A program made the translations under genes and the position numbers. The notes beneath the pieces are model-generated. The model was not told where the DNA came from. It saw only the letters and a list, made by a program, of their open reading frames with translations, and ran no database searches. DNA of 64,000 bases from Aquirufa ecclesiirivi (GTDB lineage Bacteria > Bacteroidota > Bacteroidia > Cytophagales > Spirosomataceae), in contig NZ_JAANOP010000009.1 of NCBI RefSeq assembly GCF_011250515.1, positions 1-64,000 on the forward strand, read 5' to 3'. Below, one piece after another: positions 18,042-24,731 of this stretch. Numbering within the stretch: the stretch's first letter is position 1; every line of letters begins with the position of its first letter.

Positions 18042-18779
18042 ATGCAAGTCTACCATCTAAATAAAATTATATTTTTTGCACTTTTTTCTTTCTGTATTTG
18101 GCAACCTGCTTATAGCCAAATAGATAGAAATCAATTGACCCTGGCAGATTCTCTGTTTAAAAGCAATCGATTGTTGGAAGCAGAAAAAATTTATTTGCCC
18201 ATCGTTGAAACCCAACGCAGCGAAAATGAAACTATCCGATTAAAATTAGCCTACATCGCCAAAGCCAAAAATGATTGGTTACAAGAATTATATTATTTAT
18301 CCAGTTTACAAGCGGAGCAAGATCGACCGGCAATTGCCAAACGCTTGCAAGAAATAGGGGATAGGCAAGGTTTATCTGGTTTTCAAATCAATCTCATGGA
18401 CCAGTTTCTTTGGATTTATTTTACTTATTTCCCATATCTGATGGGATTTTTGTTTGCTTTGGCCTTCTACGTAGTTGGTATTCTAAGCTTCAAAAAAGTC
18501 AAAAAGATGAAGATCAAAGCTTATAGCTTGTATTATCTAGGGTTTTACCTATTATTTTTAGCTTGGTTCGCCAATTTTCCTGCTTTGCTTCAATACGGCA
18601 TAATTACCAAGGAAAAAGCCTATTTGAGAGATTTTGCCTCATCTGCAGCACCTGTTAAACAAATGCTAAAAAAAGGAAATCGAATTATCCACTGGCAGAA
18701 AAAGGATATCTGGGTAAACTGCTATTTCGAAGGAGAATTGGGTTATGTGAAAGCAGATGATTACTTACCAATCAACTAA
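18042..18779 (+). CDS. TPR/SH3-like membrane protein (BatE-like)
   Basis: A 245-residue protein. It has an N-terminal signal or anchor (about 8-25), a helical TPR-like stretch (about 30-105), two membrane segments at about 124-149 and 160-180, and a C-terminal SH3-like tail (WVNCYFEGELGYVKADDYLPIN). This architecture resembles BatE-type proteins of Bacteroidota, but the rest of a Bat operon is absent, so the name is tentative. The ATG at 18042 is taken as the start since it opens the hydrophobic leader. Its stop codon interlocks with that of holA on the opposite strand (4-nt overlap at 18776-18779). Confidence 0.7.
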   Translation: MQVYHLNKIIFFALFSFCIWQPAYSQIDRNQLTLADSLFKSNRLLEAEKIYLPIVETQRSENETIRLKLAYIAKAKNDWLQELYYLSSLQAEQDRPAIAKRLQEIGDRQGLSGFQINLMDQFLWIYFTYFPYLMGFLFALAFYVVGILSFKKVKKMKIKAYSLYYLGFYLLFLAWFANFPALLQYGIITKEKAYLRDFASSAAPVKQMLKKGNRIIHWQKKDIWVNCYFEGELGYVKADDYLPIN

Positions 18780-19825
18780 AGATTAAAAATCTCGAAACTC
18801 AAGTCGAGAATGATTTCTCGCTCTTTGTCACTGTTTCCTATCACACCTTTTATTCGTAAATCGGCATTTTTAATGGCTTCTATGATACGAACGACCTTTC
18901 CTAGAGGGTAATTACGTTTAGCCAGAGTGTAATCCTTGACAAAGTAAGGATTGACTCCAATGGCGCTGGCCATTTCTCCCTCGGAGATTGCTCCCAAATC
19001 ATGAACTTGTAAAACCTTGGCAAAGAAATTAAATAACATGATCAACATGGGTGCCGCAGGGTTCTGTTTAGTATTATCTGCAAAATAAAAGGCAATTTTC
19101 TGACCCTTTTCGCTATTTCGCTGAATGATGGCTTTTTGAAATTCAAAGTAATTATATTCTCTACTGATCCCAATGTACTTTTCAACTTCATCTAGGCCTA
19201 TTTCTTTGCCTTGTGGGACGTTCACGATCAACTTATCGGCCTCATGTGCCATTCTCTTCAAATCTGTCCCTACAAAGGAAACCATTAATTCTTGGGCATT
19301 CGCCTGGATATGCAAAGAATGAGAACCCAAATAATCTTTTAACCAAACTCCAAGACGATCTTCAGAAATTTTCTTCGAAGCTACAACCACCCCCTTTTTA
19401 TCTAGAGGCGCTAAAATTTTGGATTTATCCGTCAATAATGTTTTGAGTGTAAAAACGAGGATGGTTGAATCCGTTGGTCTTTCACAATAGTCTACCCAAG
19501 CTTTCCAATCGGAATTCCCTTTGTCTTTGGCATCTGTTTTCCCTTTGGCCATCGCTTCTAAAAAGACGGCTTCTTTCACAATAATAACTTGTTTGTCCGA
19601 CATCATGGGAAATCTTCGAGCATAGGATATTACCTCACCTAAAGATTGGTCTTTGCCATACATGACAAACTGATTAAAACTCTGCTGATCTGGACTCAAC
19701 ACCTTATTTTCAAAAGCATCCACCACTTGATCTATAAAAAATGGTTCATCTCCATGTATCAGGTATACAGGTGCCATTTTTTGTTGTTTGATGTCTTTTA
19801 ATACGTCTTGAGCACTTTTTTGCAT
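18776..19825 (-). CDS. holA: DNA polymerase III subunit delta
   Basis: A 349-residue protein with the fold order of HolA: an N-terminal AAA+-like region starting VYLIHGDEPFFIDQVVDAF (about 20-38), then a middle domain and the C-terminal collar domain. In the clamp loader, delta opens the beta sliding clamp. The segment YARRFPMMSDKQVIIVKEA (about 69-87) is typical. Length agrees with other HolA proteins. A promoter with TAnnTTTG spacing lies at 19853-19881. The gene is monocistronic and converges on the TPR/SH3 gene with interlocked stop codons. Confidence 0.9.
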   Translation of the reverse strand: MQKSAQDVLKDIKQQKMAPVYLIHGDEPFFIDQVVDAFENKVLSPDQQSFNQFVMYGKDQSLGEVISYARRFPMMSDKQVIIVKEAVFLEAMAKGKTDAKDKGNSDWKAWVDYCERPTDSTILVFTLKTLLTDKSKILAPLDKKGVVVASKKISEDRLGVWLKDYLGSHSLHIQANAQELMVSFVGTDLKRMAHEADKLIVNVPQGKEIGLDEVEKYIGISREYNYFEFQKAIIQRNSEKGQKIAFYFADNTKQNPAAPMLIMLFNFFAKVLQVHDLGAISEGEMASAIGVNPYFVKDYTLAKRNYPLGKVVRIIEAIKNADLRIKGVIGNSDKEREIILDLSFEIFNL

Positions 19826-19852
19826 GGAAATCTTGGAATTTAAATCGAATTA

Positions 19853-19881
19853 CAAAGCTAATCAAAAGCTTTTGATCCAAA
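19853..19881 (-). promoter_or_regulatory. Bacteroidota-type promoter of holA
   Basis: The minus strand reads TTTG (19881-19878), a 17-nt spacer and TAGCTTTG (19860-19853), which matches -33 TTTG / -7 TAnnTTTG. The predicted start of transcription is about 20 nt before the ATG. Confidence 0.65.
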
Positions 19882-19947
19882 AATATTAATCAAGGAGCAT
19901 CAAGCTTTACAAATTAATCCCGTAGGTTTGCTGCAAAATAGAACAAT

Positions 19948-20463
19948 ATGCAGATTAAACCGAACTCCGTTGTATTCATTTCTTACCAATTATCCTTCCC
20001 AAATGAAGAAGGTGAGCCAGAAGTGGTAGAAATTGTCGACGAAAATGAACCTATGGTATTCATCCATGGATTAAGTGGATTGCCTGAGGCTTTTGAAAAT
20101 AATTTAAATGGCCTTTCCGTAAACGATACCTTTGATTTTACCATTCAGGCGGAAGACGCTTATGGTGTCGTTGACCCAAATGCTATTATAGAATTACCGA
20201 AATCCATCTTTCAAATTGAAGGCCAAGATACCAGTGATATGTTGAAAGTTGGGAACTTCATCCCCATGACGGACGACCAAGGAAACCGCATGCAAGGTAT
20301 GGTGGTACAAGTAGGTACTGAAAATATTACCATGGATTTCAATCATCCATTGGCAGAAAAGGACTTAATGTTTAGTGGAAAAGTAATTAAAGTGAGAGAA
20401 GCTACTGCTGAAGAAATTGCTCATGGCCATGTTCATGGTGAAGGTGGGGTTCATCATCATTAA
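19948..20463 (+). CDS. SlyD-like FKBP-type peptidyl-prolyl isomerase
   Basis: A 171-residue cytoplasmic protein of the SlyD group. The FKBP core is split by an insert-in-flap chaperone domain. Visible segments are VFISYQLSF, MVFIHGLSGLPEAFENNLNGL, FTIQAEDAYGVVDPNAI and MDFNHPLAEKDLMFSGKVIKV. The C-terminus is histidine-rich (HGHVHGEGGVHHH), as in metal-binding SlyD proteins, so nickel or zinc binding is plausible. A possible -7 element (TAGGTTTG, 19923-19930) lies 17 nt before the ATG without a clear -33. The gene ends next to the third 7-bp repeat hairpin. Confidence 0.9.
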   Translation: MQIKPNSVVFISYQLSFPNEEGEPEVVEIVDENEPMVFIHGLSGLPEAFENNLNGLSVNDTFDFTIQAEDAYGVVDPNAIIELPKSIFQIEGQDTSDMLKVGNFIPMTDDQGNRMQGMVVQVGTENITMDFNHPLAEKDLMFSGKVIKVREATAEEIAHGHVHGEGGVHHH

Positions 20464-20468
20464 TTAAA

Positions 20469-20566
20469 AATGAAGAATGTAGAATTAAGAATTAAGAATT
20501 TTTATAGTTCCCAAAATTCATTCTACATTCTTCATTCTTCATTCTTCATTCTACATTCTACATTCT
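20469..20566. repeat. Inverted 7-bp repeats between convergent genes; likely bidirectional terminator
   Basis: The left arm (20469-20485) reads AATGAAG AATGTAG AAT and is followed by two AATTAAG units. The right arm (20520-20566) is a heptamer array of ATTCTAC and ATTCTTC. A perfect 17-bp stem can form between 20469-20485 and 20520-20536 with a 34-nt loop. The stop codon of the dCMP deaminase (CTA on the + strand, 20565-20567) lies in the last heptamer. The heptamer is the same as at 171-272 and 5194-5313. Confidence 0.85.
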
Positions 20567-21032
20567 ATTGCAACTCCATTTCAGCATAAGCCATCACTTC
20601 TACGCCAAATTTGCGTAAAAAGTCTACACCTTCATCGGAAGGAAGTCCTTTATAGGCAGCATAAGAATTTAGGTAGATTACTCGCTTAATTTTCATGCTA
20701 TAAATGATTCTGGCGCAGGAAATACAAGGGGATAGGGTCACATAAATCGTTGAACCTTCCACATCAGCACCATTTTTGGAGGCATACAAAATCGCATTTT
20801 GTTCAGCGTGTAAAGCCAGAGAACAAGAACCCTTGGAATCTCTTGGGCAACCCACTTCACCAAATTCATCATCGCAGTTGTGAGTACCAGCAGGTGGACC
20901 ATTATAACCTATGGATATAATTCGAGTTTCTTTGGTGAGAACACAACCTACTTGGGCTCGGGTACAATGCGATCTCAAAGCTAGGTTTTGAGCTAATTCC
21001 ATGAAAATCGCATCGAATGGTGGTTTATTCAT
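20565..21032 (-). CDS. Deoxycytidylate (dCMP) deaminase family protein
   Basis: A 155-residue zinc deaminase. The zinc and proton-shuttle motif LHAEQNAI (His-Ala-Glu) and the second zinc motif SPCISCA (P-C-x-x-C) are intact. IGYNGPPAGTHNCDDE is the substrate-loop pattern of dCMP deaminases, which make dUMP for thymidylate synthesis. The extra cysteines in GEVGCPRDSKGSC also fit. The ATG at 21032 gives the family's usual N-terminus; the in-frame ATG at 21068 adds 12 unlikely residues. The region upstream is the hairpin-rich repeat block rather than a recognisable promoter. Confidence 0.92.
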   Translation of the reverse strand: MNKPPFDAIFMELAQNLALRSHCTRAQVGCVLTKETRIISIGYNGPPAGTHNCDDEFGEVGCPRDSKGSCSLALHAEQNAILYASKNGADVEGSTIYVTLSPCISCARIIYSMKIKRVIYLNSYAAYKGLPSDEGVDFLRKFGVEVMAYAEMELQ

Positions 21033-21158
21033 AAAGGCTAAAGAATCGGTGAAGCAAATTGACCACAAATATCCAATTAATTTTTCATTTGAATAGTAGT
21101 GGGCCTACTTTATATATTTTCTGTTAATATATCAAATTAGGGGATTTTCCATTTAAAA

Positions 21159-21237
21159 GTGCCTTCGAGGGAATCAGGCAATTAAGGCATTTCAACGAAA
21201 TTAAGGTTTCAAATGTGCCTTCGAGAGCCTCAGGCAC
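21159..21237. repeat. Two hairpin units outside the long direct repeats
   Basis: At 21215-21237 there is a perfect unit: 5-bp arms GTGCC/GGCAC around a 13-nt core TTCGAGAGCCTCA. At 21159-21181 there is a decayed copy with the same arms and core TTCGAGGGAATCA. Both are in the same orientation as the first unit of the 240-bp repeats that follow. Confidence 0.9.
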
Positions 21238-21270
21238 CAGTAGCACCACTAAATGTCTAAGATCATGCAA

Positions 21271-21510
21271 GTGCCTTCGAGAGCCTCAGGCACCTTTGGT
21301 ATATAGCTGGTAACTGAGGTTCTTGAATTTAACTAAAGTACTCGAAGGTGGCTGAGGCTCTTGAAGCCACCGCATGAAAAAAAAATTTATCCCGAATTCT
21401 CAATAGTTATCCGAGACTATTTAGGTTTGAAAAGCGCCCTTCCAAAGATGCCTTCGAGAGCCTCAGGCACCTTTGGTATATAGCTGGTAACTGAGGTTCT
21501 CGAAGCCACC
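21271..21510. repeat. 240-bp direct repeat, left copy
   Basis: This copy is about 97% identical to 21888-22127 (eight mismatches counted by eye, no gaps). It contains alternating hairpin units. Forward units with arms GTGCC/GGCAC are at 21271-21293 and (TGCC/GGCA) 21449-21469. Reverse units with arms GGTGGC/GCCACC or similar are at 21347-21371 and 21486-21510. A decayed reverse unit is at 21309-21333. No gene is visible in it. Confidence 0.95.
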
Positions 21511-21593
21511 TTGCAACTAATTGATAATTTTAATCTCGAGCAAAAACAAAAAATCCATTTTATTAATTTTCCAATAAACCTAACCGAATTAAC

Positions 21594-21881
21594 ATGAATG
21601 GATACATGTATATTTTAAAATGTTGTGATGACAGCTTTTATTGTGGTAGCACAATTAACCTTCTAAAAAGAGTCAAACAACACCAAAAGGGTAAAGGTGC
21701 GAATCACACAAAAAATAGGTTACCAATCACCTTAGTTTATTTTGAAATTTTCCCAAGTATTTATTTGGCATTTCAGCGTGAAAAACAAATTCAAAAATGG
21801 AGAAGAGACAAAAAAGAAGCACTCATTAAAGGAGAGACAAACATACTACCTGAACTAGCAATTGCATTTCGGGATATATAA
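21594..21881 (+). CDS. GIY-YIG nuclease domain protein (YhbQ-like)
   Basis: A 95-residue single-domain GIY-YIG protein. The two signature strands are present as Y4-M-Y6-I-L and Y16-C-G18-S-T. R26 and H30 lie on the first helix, E63 in QREKQIQKW is the expected metal ligand, and a K-K-E-A-L-I tail follows. All expected catalytic positions look intact. The gene lies between two 240-bp direct repeats, 83 bp after the left copy and 6 bp before the right one. A link between the nuclease and the repeats is therefore likely, similar in logic to RAYT-REP pairs (inference). The cellular target is unknown. Confidence 0.9.
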   Translation: MNGYMYILKCCDDSFYCGSTINLLKRVKQHQKGKGANHTKNRLPITLVYFEIFPSIYLAFQREKQIQKWRRDKKEALIKGETNILPELAIAFRDI

Positions 21882-21887
21882 CAACAG

Positions 21888-22127
21888 GTGCCTTCGAGAG
21901 CCTCAGGCACCTTTGGTATATAGCTGGTAACTGAGGTTCTTGAATTTAACTAAAGTACTCGAAGGTGACTGAGGCTCTCGAAGCCACCGCATGAAAAAAA
22001 AATTTATCCCGAATTCTCAATAGTTATCCGAGTCTATTTAGGTTTGAAAAGCGCCCTTCCAAAGATGCCTTCGAGAGCCTCAGGCACCTTTGGTATATAG
22101 TTGGTGGCTGAAGTTCTCAAAGCCACC
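21888..22127. repeat. 240-bp direct repeat, right copy
   Basis: Second copy of the repeat at 21271-21510, starting 6 bp after the GIY-YIG stop codon. Units are at 21888-21910 (forward), 21926-21950 (decayed reverse), 21964-21988 (reverse), 22066-22086 (forward) and 22103-22127 (reverse, arms GGTGGC/GCCACC). It ends 3 nt before the T-run of the tRNA-Met terminator. Confidence 0.95.
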
Positions 22128-22129
22128 AC

Positions 22130-22162
22130 AAATAAAAAAAGACAAATCTTTCGACTTGTCTT
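22130..22162 (-). terminator. Rho-independent terminator of tRNA-Met
   Basis: On the minus strand a 10-bp stem (AAGACAAGTC/GATTTGTCTT, one G-T pair) is closed by a GAAA tetraloop and followed by seven Ts. It starts 8 nt after the tRNA 3' end. Confidence 0.93.
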
Positions 22163-22170
22163 TCTAATTG

Positions 22171-22244
22171 TAGCGGGGAGCAGAATCGAACTGCCGACCT
22201 TTGGGTTATGAATCCAACGCTCTAACCATCTGAGCTACCCCGCC
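22171..22244 (-). tRNA. tRNA-Met (anticodon CAT)
   Basis: The 74-nt gene has acceptor arms GGCGGGG/CCCCGCT, a D arm with GCTC...GAGC, an anticodon loop TTCATAA on stem TTGGA/CCCAA, and a T arm containing CAGTTCGATTCTG. CCA is not encoded. The acceptor begins with a G-T pair rather than the unpaired start of an initiator, so the elongator is most likely. A CAT-anticodon isoleucine tRNA cannot be excluded from sequence alone. Confidence 0.95.
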
Positions 22245-22255
22245 AAATTGCGTTG

Positions 22256-22287
22256 CAAAGGTAGCAGAAAGCGATTAGAGTCACAAA
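22256..22287 (-). promoter_or_regulatory. Promoter of tRNA-Met
   Basis: On the minus strand TTTG (22287-22284), a 20-nt spacer and TACCTTTG (22263-22256) fit the Bacteroidota consensus. Transcription would start a few bases before the tRNA 5' end at 22244. Confidence 0.8.
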
Positions 22288-22320
22288 TAATTTCTTAATA
22301 TTGATTAATTTTGTGGCAGA

Positions 22321-22351
22321 TTTGGGATTTAGCTTAGAAATAATACCTTTG
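22321..22351 (+). promoter_or_regulatory. Promoter of the START-like/LptF-G operon
   Basis: TTTG at 22321-22324, a 19-nt spacer and TACCTTTG at 22344-22351 match the -33/-7 consensus exactly. Transcription should start near 22358, before both candidate start codons (22380 and 22407). The element is back to back with the tRNA-Met promoter. Confidence 0.8.
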
Positions 22352-22379
22352 CTAATAGCGGGTTAGAATCACGTGTGTC

Positions 22380-22799
22380 ATGCCTAATCCATTAATAGAT
22401 AAAAATATGCCAGCAAACAATTTTGAGTTTGAATACGAGGTAAAAGCCTCACCAAAAGTACTTTACACTTATTTAAGTACCGCTTCAGGACTTCAACAGT
22501 GGTTTGCAGATAAAGTCACGGTTCCCAATGCGAGCACCTTTCACTTTTACTGGGATGACGAAAATCATCCTGCCGTATTAGTTCAAAGTAAATTAAATAA
22601 ATTTGTTCGATTCGAGTTTTTAAATCCCAAAGATGAAAGTTCCAAAGGGTTTATCGAACTCAAGTTGGAGGTTAGTGAACTTTCCAATACCACCTATTTA
22701 AAAGTGACCGATCGTGCATCAACTTTTAAATCAGACGATGATGCTGCCGAACTTTGGGATTATCTTTGCGATAAATTAAAAGAAATCGTCGGGAGCTAA
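22380..22799 (+). CDS. START-like (SRPBCC/AHSA1-type) domain protein
   Basis: A 139-residue single-domain protein of the SRPBCC ligand-binding fold. The opening FEFEYEVKASPKVLYTYLSTASGLQQWFADKV is the standard beta-helix-beta pattern, and the last helix is DDAAELWDYLCDKLKEIV. The ligand is unknown. An in-frame ATG at 22407 would give a 130-residue protein closer to typical relatives; both starts follow the promoter at 22321-22351. The LptF/G-type permease gene begins 1 nt after the stop, so the two are cotranscribed. Confidence 0.85.
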   Translation: MPNPLIDKNMPANNFEFEYEVKASPKVLYTYLSTASGLQQWFADKVTVPNASTFHFYWDDENHPAVLVQSKLNKFVRFEFLNPKDESSKGFIELKLEVSELSNTTYLKVTDRASTFKSDDDAAELWDYLCDKLKEIVGS

Positions 22800-22800
22800 T

Positions 22801-24261
22801 ATGCGTAAAATAGATAAACTAGTCCTCAATGCCTTTTGGGGGCCATTTGTTCTTACTTTTCTTATTGTCATTTTCATTTTCCTATTACGATTGGTCCTAT
22901 TTTACTTTGCCGATCTATTTGGAAAAGACCTAGGTGCGACCGTTTACGTCGAACTATTCTTCTATTTTTCCCTCATTACCGTTCCTCTGGCCATGCCATT
23001 GTCCATTTTGTTATCCTCGCTGATGACATTTGGAAAATTGGGTGAAAATTTTGAATTAACTGCCCTAAAAAGTGCTGGCATTTCCATTTTTCGCATTTTT
23101 ATACCCATTTTTGTTACTACTATTCTCATCAGTATCTTCATGTTTTGGTTTGTCAATGTAGCCCTCCCTTGGGCCAATTTGAAAGGGTGGAGCCTTTTAT
23201 ATGACATCAAAACCACTAAAACTACCCTAAATATCAAAGAAGGAATATTTTACAATGACCTTCCAGGTTATTCCATCAAGGTGGCTAAGAAATTCCCAGA
23301 CAATAAAACACTAAAGTCGCTCATCATCTATGACCACACTGGAAATGATGGAAACCGACATGTCACCGTGGCTGATTCCGCCCAGATGTACACTATTTTA
23401 GACAGAAAATACCTAATTTTTGAACTATTTAATGGCAAAGATTATATCGAAGATGCTGACAGAGGACCTGGAAATGATTTATCCGAACTAGCCGTTCATA
23501 GCTTTAAACGCAGTAAAATTGTGATGTCCTTATCTGGTTTTGATTTACAAAAAACGGAAGAAAATCAGTTTGCTCATCACCAAATCATGCGCAACAACAA
23601 TCAATTGGCAGATGATGCTGATTCTTTGTCGAGGAACATTAGCAATATGAAAAAAGGCTTTTCCTTGGCTTCAAGCGTATATTATGTCTATTTCCGTAAA
23701 CCTGTAGGCGCTTCACTAAGAAGCATGAATCACAATACCAAATGGATAGGGCCTAAAATCGCAGAAAAGACTAAAAATAGCAAAGATTATAGACCCATGG
23801 AGGAATTGGCCAAACAAGAAGTCCAAAATTTAATTGCTTTCGGACAAACCAATGAAGTCAACTTAGCCGAACGTGTCACCGAATTAAAAAAGACCGATTT
23901 GGAATGGCATCATAAATTCACCAATTCCTTGGCAGTATTGGTGATGTTTCTCATTGGCGCTCCCTTAGGGGCCATCATCAAAAAAGGCGGATTTGGTATC
24001 CCTGTTGTAGTAGCTGTATCCTTCTTTATTTTGATGTATATCCTAACCCAGCAAGGTGATAAAATGGCTAAGGAAGGGAAGGTGTTGGTTGAAATCGGAG
24101 CTTGGATCTCGAATGGCATTCTGGCACTGATTGGGGCTTATTTCTTGAACATCGCCTTAAAAGACTCCCGACTATTTGAATCTGACTTCTACAAAATCCT
24201 GTGGGATCGAATAAAAACCTATTGGGAGAATCGCAGGAACAAGATATCATCCAAAGCATAA
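22801..24261 (+). CDS. LptF/LptG family permease (YjgP/YjgQ)
   Basis: A 486-residue inner-membrane protein. Three hydrophobic helices are at about 15-120 and a periplasmic domain lies in the middle. Three further helices fill about 370-460 (WHHKFTNSLAVLVMFLIGAPLGAIIKKGG is the family's conserved region). LptF and LptG form the membrane part of the lipopolysaccharide export ABC transporter with LptB. Only one of the two genes is here, so F or G cannot be decided. It starts 1 nt after the START-like gene, and rpsO follows with its own promoter. Confidence 0.9.
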   Translation: MRKIDKLVLNAFWGPFVLTFLIVIFIFLLRLVLFYFADLFGKDLGATVYVELFFYFSLITVPLAMPLSILLSSLMTFGKLGENFELTALKSAGISIFRIFIPIFVTTILISIFMFWFVNVALPWANLKGWSLLYDIKTTKTTLNIKEGIFYNDLPGYSIKVAKKFPDNKTLKSLIIYDHTGNDGNRHVTVADSAQMYTILDRKYLIFELFNGKDYIEDADRGPGNDLSELAVHSFKRSKIVMSLSGFDLQKTEENQFAHHQIMRNNNQLADDADSLSRNISNMKKGFSLASSVYYVYFRKPVGASLRSMNHNTKWIGPKIAEKTKNSKDYRPMEELAKQEVQNLIAFGQTNEVNLAERVTELKKTDLEWHHKFTNSLAVLVMFLIGAPLGAIIKKGGFGIPVVVAVSFFILMYILTQQGDKMAKEGKVLVEIGAWISNGILALIGAYFLNIALKDSRLFESDFYKILWDRIKTYWENRRNKISSKA

Positions 24262-24270
24262 GATCTACCA

Positions 24271-24302
24271 TTTGGAATTTCTCTTTAAAATTCCTACTTT
24301 TG
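24271..24302 (+). promoter_or_regulatory. Promoter of rpsO
   Basis: TTTG at 24271-24274, a 20-nt spacer and TACTTTTG at 24295-24302 fit the Bacteroidota consensus. The predicted start is near 24309, giving a leader of about 30 nt. Confidence 0.78.
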
Positions 24303-24338
24303 CAAATTAATTTTTCACATTTTAAAAACTGGTAAAAG

Positions 24339-24614
24339 ATGTATTTGTCACCCGAGAAAAAACAAGAAATTTTTGAAGCAAAAGGGAAAGCAAAGTCAAA
24401 AATCGATACTGGTTCTGCTGAATCGCAAATTGCGTTATTTACATTCAGAATCAATCATTTGACGGAGCACCTTAAGAAAAACAAAAAAGATCACAGCACT
24501 CGCTTAGGTCTTTTGAAATTAGTTGGTAAGCGTCGTCGTTTACTTGATTACTTAACTCGTACTGATATTTCACGTTATCGTGCTATCATCGCTGAATTAG
24601 GTATTCGTAAATAA
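24339..24614 (+). CDS. rpsO: 30S ribosomal protein S15
   Basis: A 91-residue protein with the complete S15 pattern: [49 protein letters not shown]15 binds the central domain of 16S rRNA early in small-subunit assembly. As in many bacteria it precedes pnp, the polynucleotide phosphorylase gene. It has its own promoter at 24271-24302, and a strong terminator-like hairpin at 24623-24656 stands between the two genes. Expression of pnp may therefore depend on readthrough. Confidence 0.98.
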   Translation: MYLSPEKKQEIFEAKGKAKSKIDTGSAESQIALFTFRINHLTEHLKKNKKDHSTRLGLLKLVGKRRRLLDYLTRTDISRYRAIIAELGIRK

Positions 24615-24622
24615 GATTAATT

Positions 24623-24656
24623 GCAGGGTTTCATGTCATGAAGCCCTGCTTTATTC
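24623..24656 (+). terminator. Terminator-like hairpin between rpsO and pnp
   Basis: Stem GCAGGGTTTCA/TGAAGCCCTGC (one G-T pair) around a 5-nt loop, followed by TTTATTC. pnp starts 75 nt later. No clear TAnnTTTG element is seen in between, so partial readthrough is possible. Confidence 0.75.
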
Positions 24657-24731
24657 ATTGCGGTACAGTTTGAATCATCAAACAAACATCTTTATTCTAC
24701 GCATAGGGCGTAGCAATTTATTCAAAAACGT

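Noticed and set aside
21594-21881. Homing endonuclease of a group I intron
   Set aside because: The protein is a minimal single-domain GIY-YIG of the YhbQ type, no split host gene flanks it, and no intron core was recognised.
21159-22244. Integrative element inserted at tRNA-Met
   Set aside because: The repeats end next to the tRNA terminator, but no integrase is present and no duplicated tRNA 3' end is seen at the far side.
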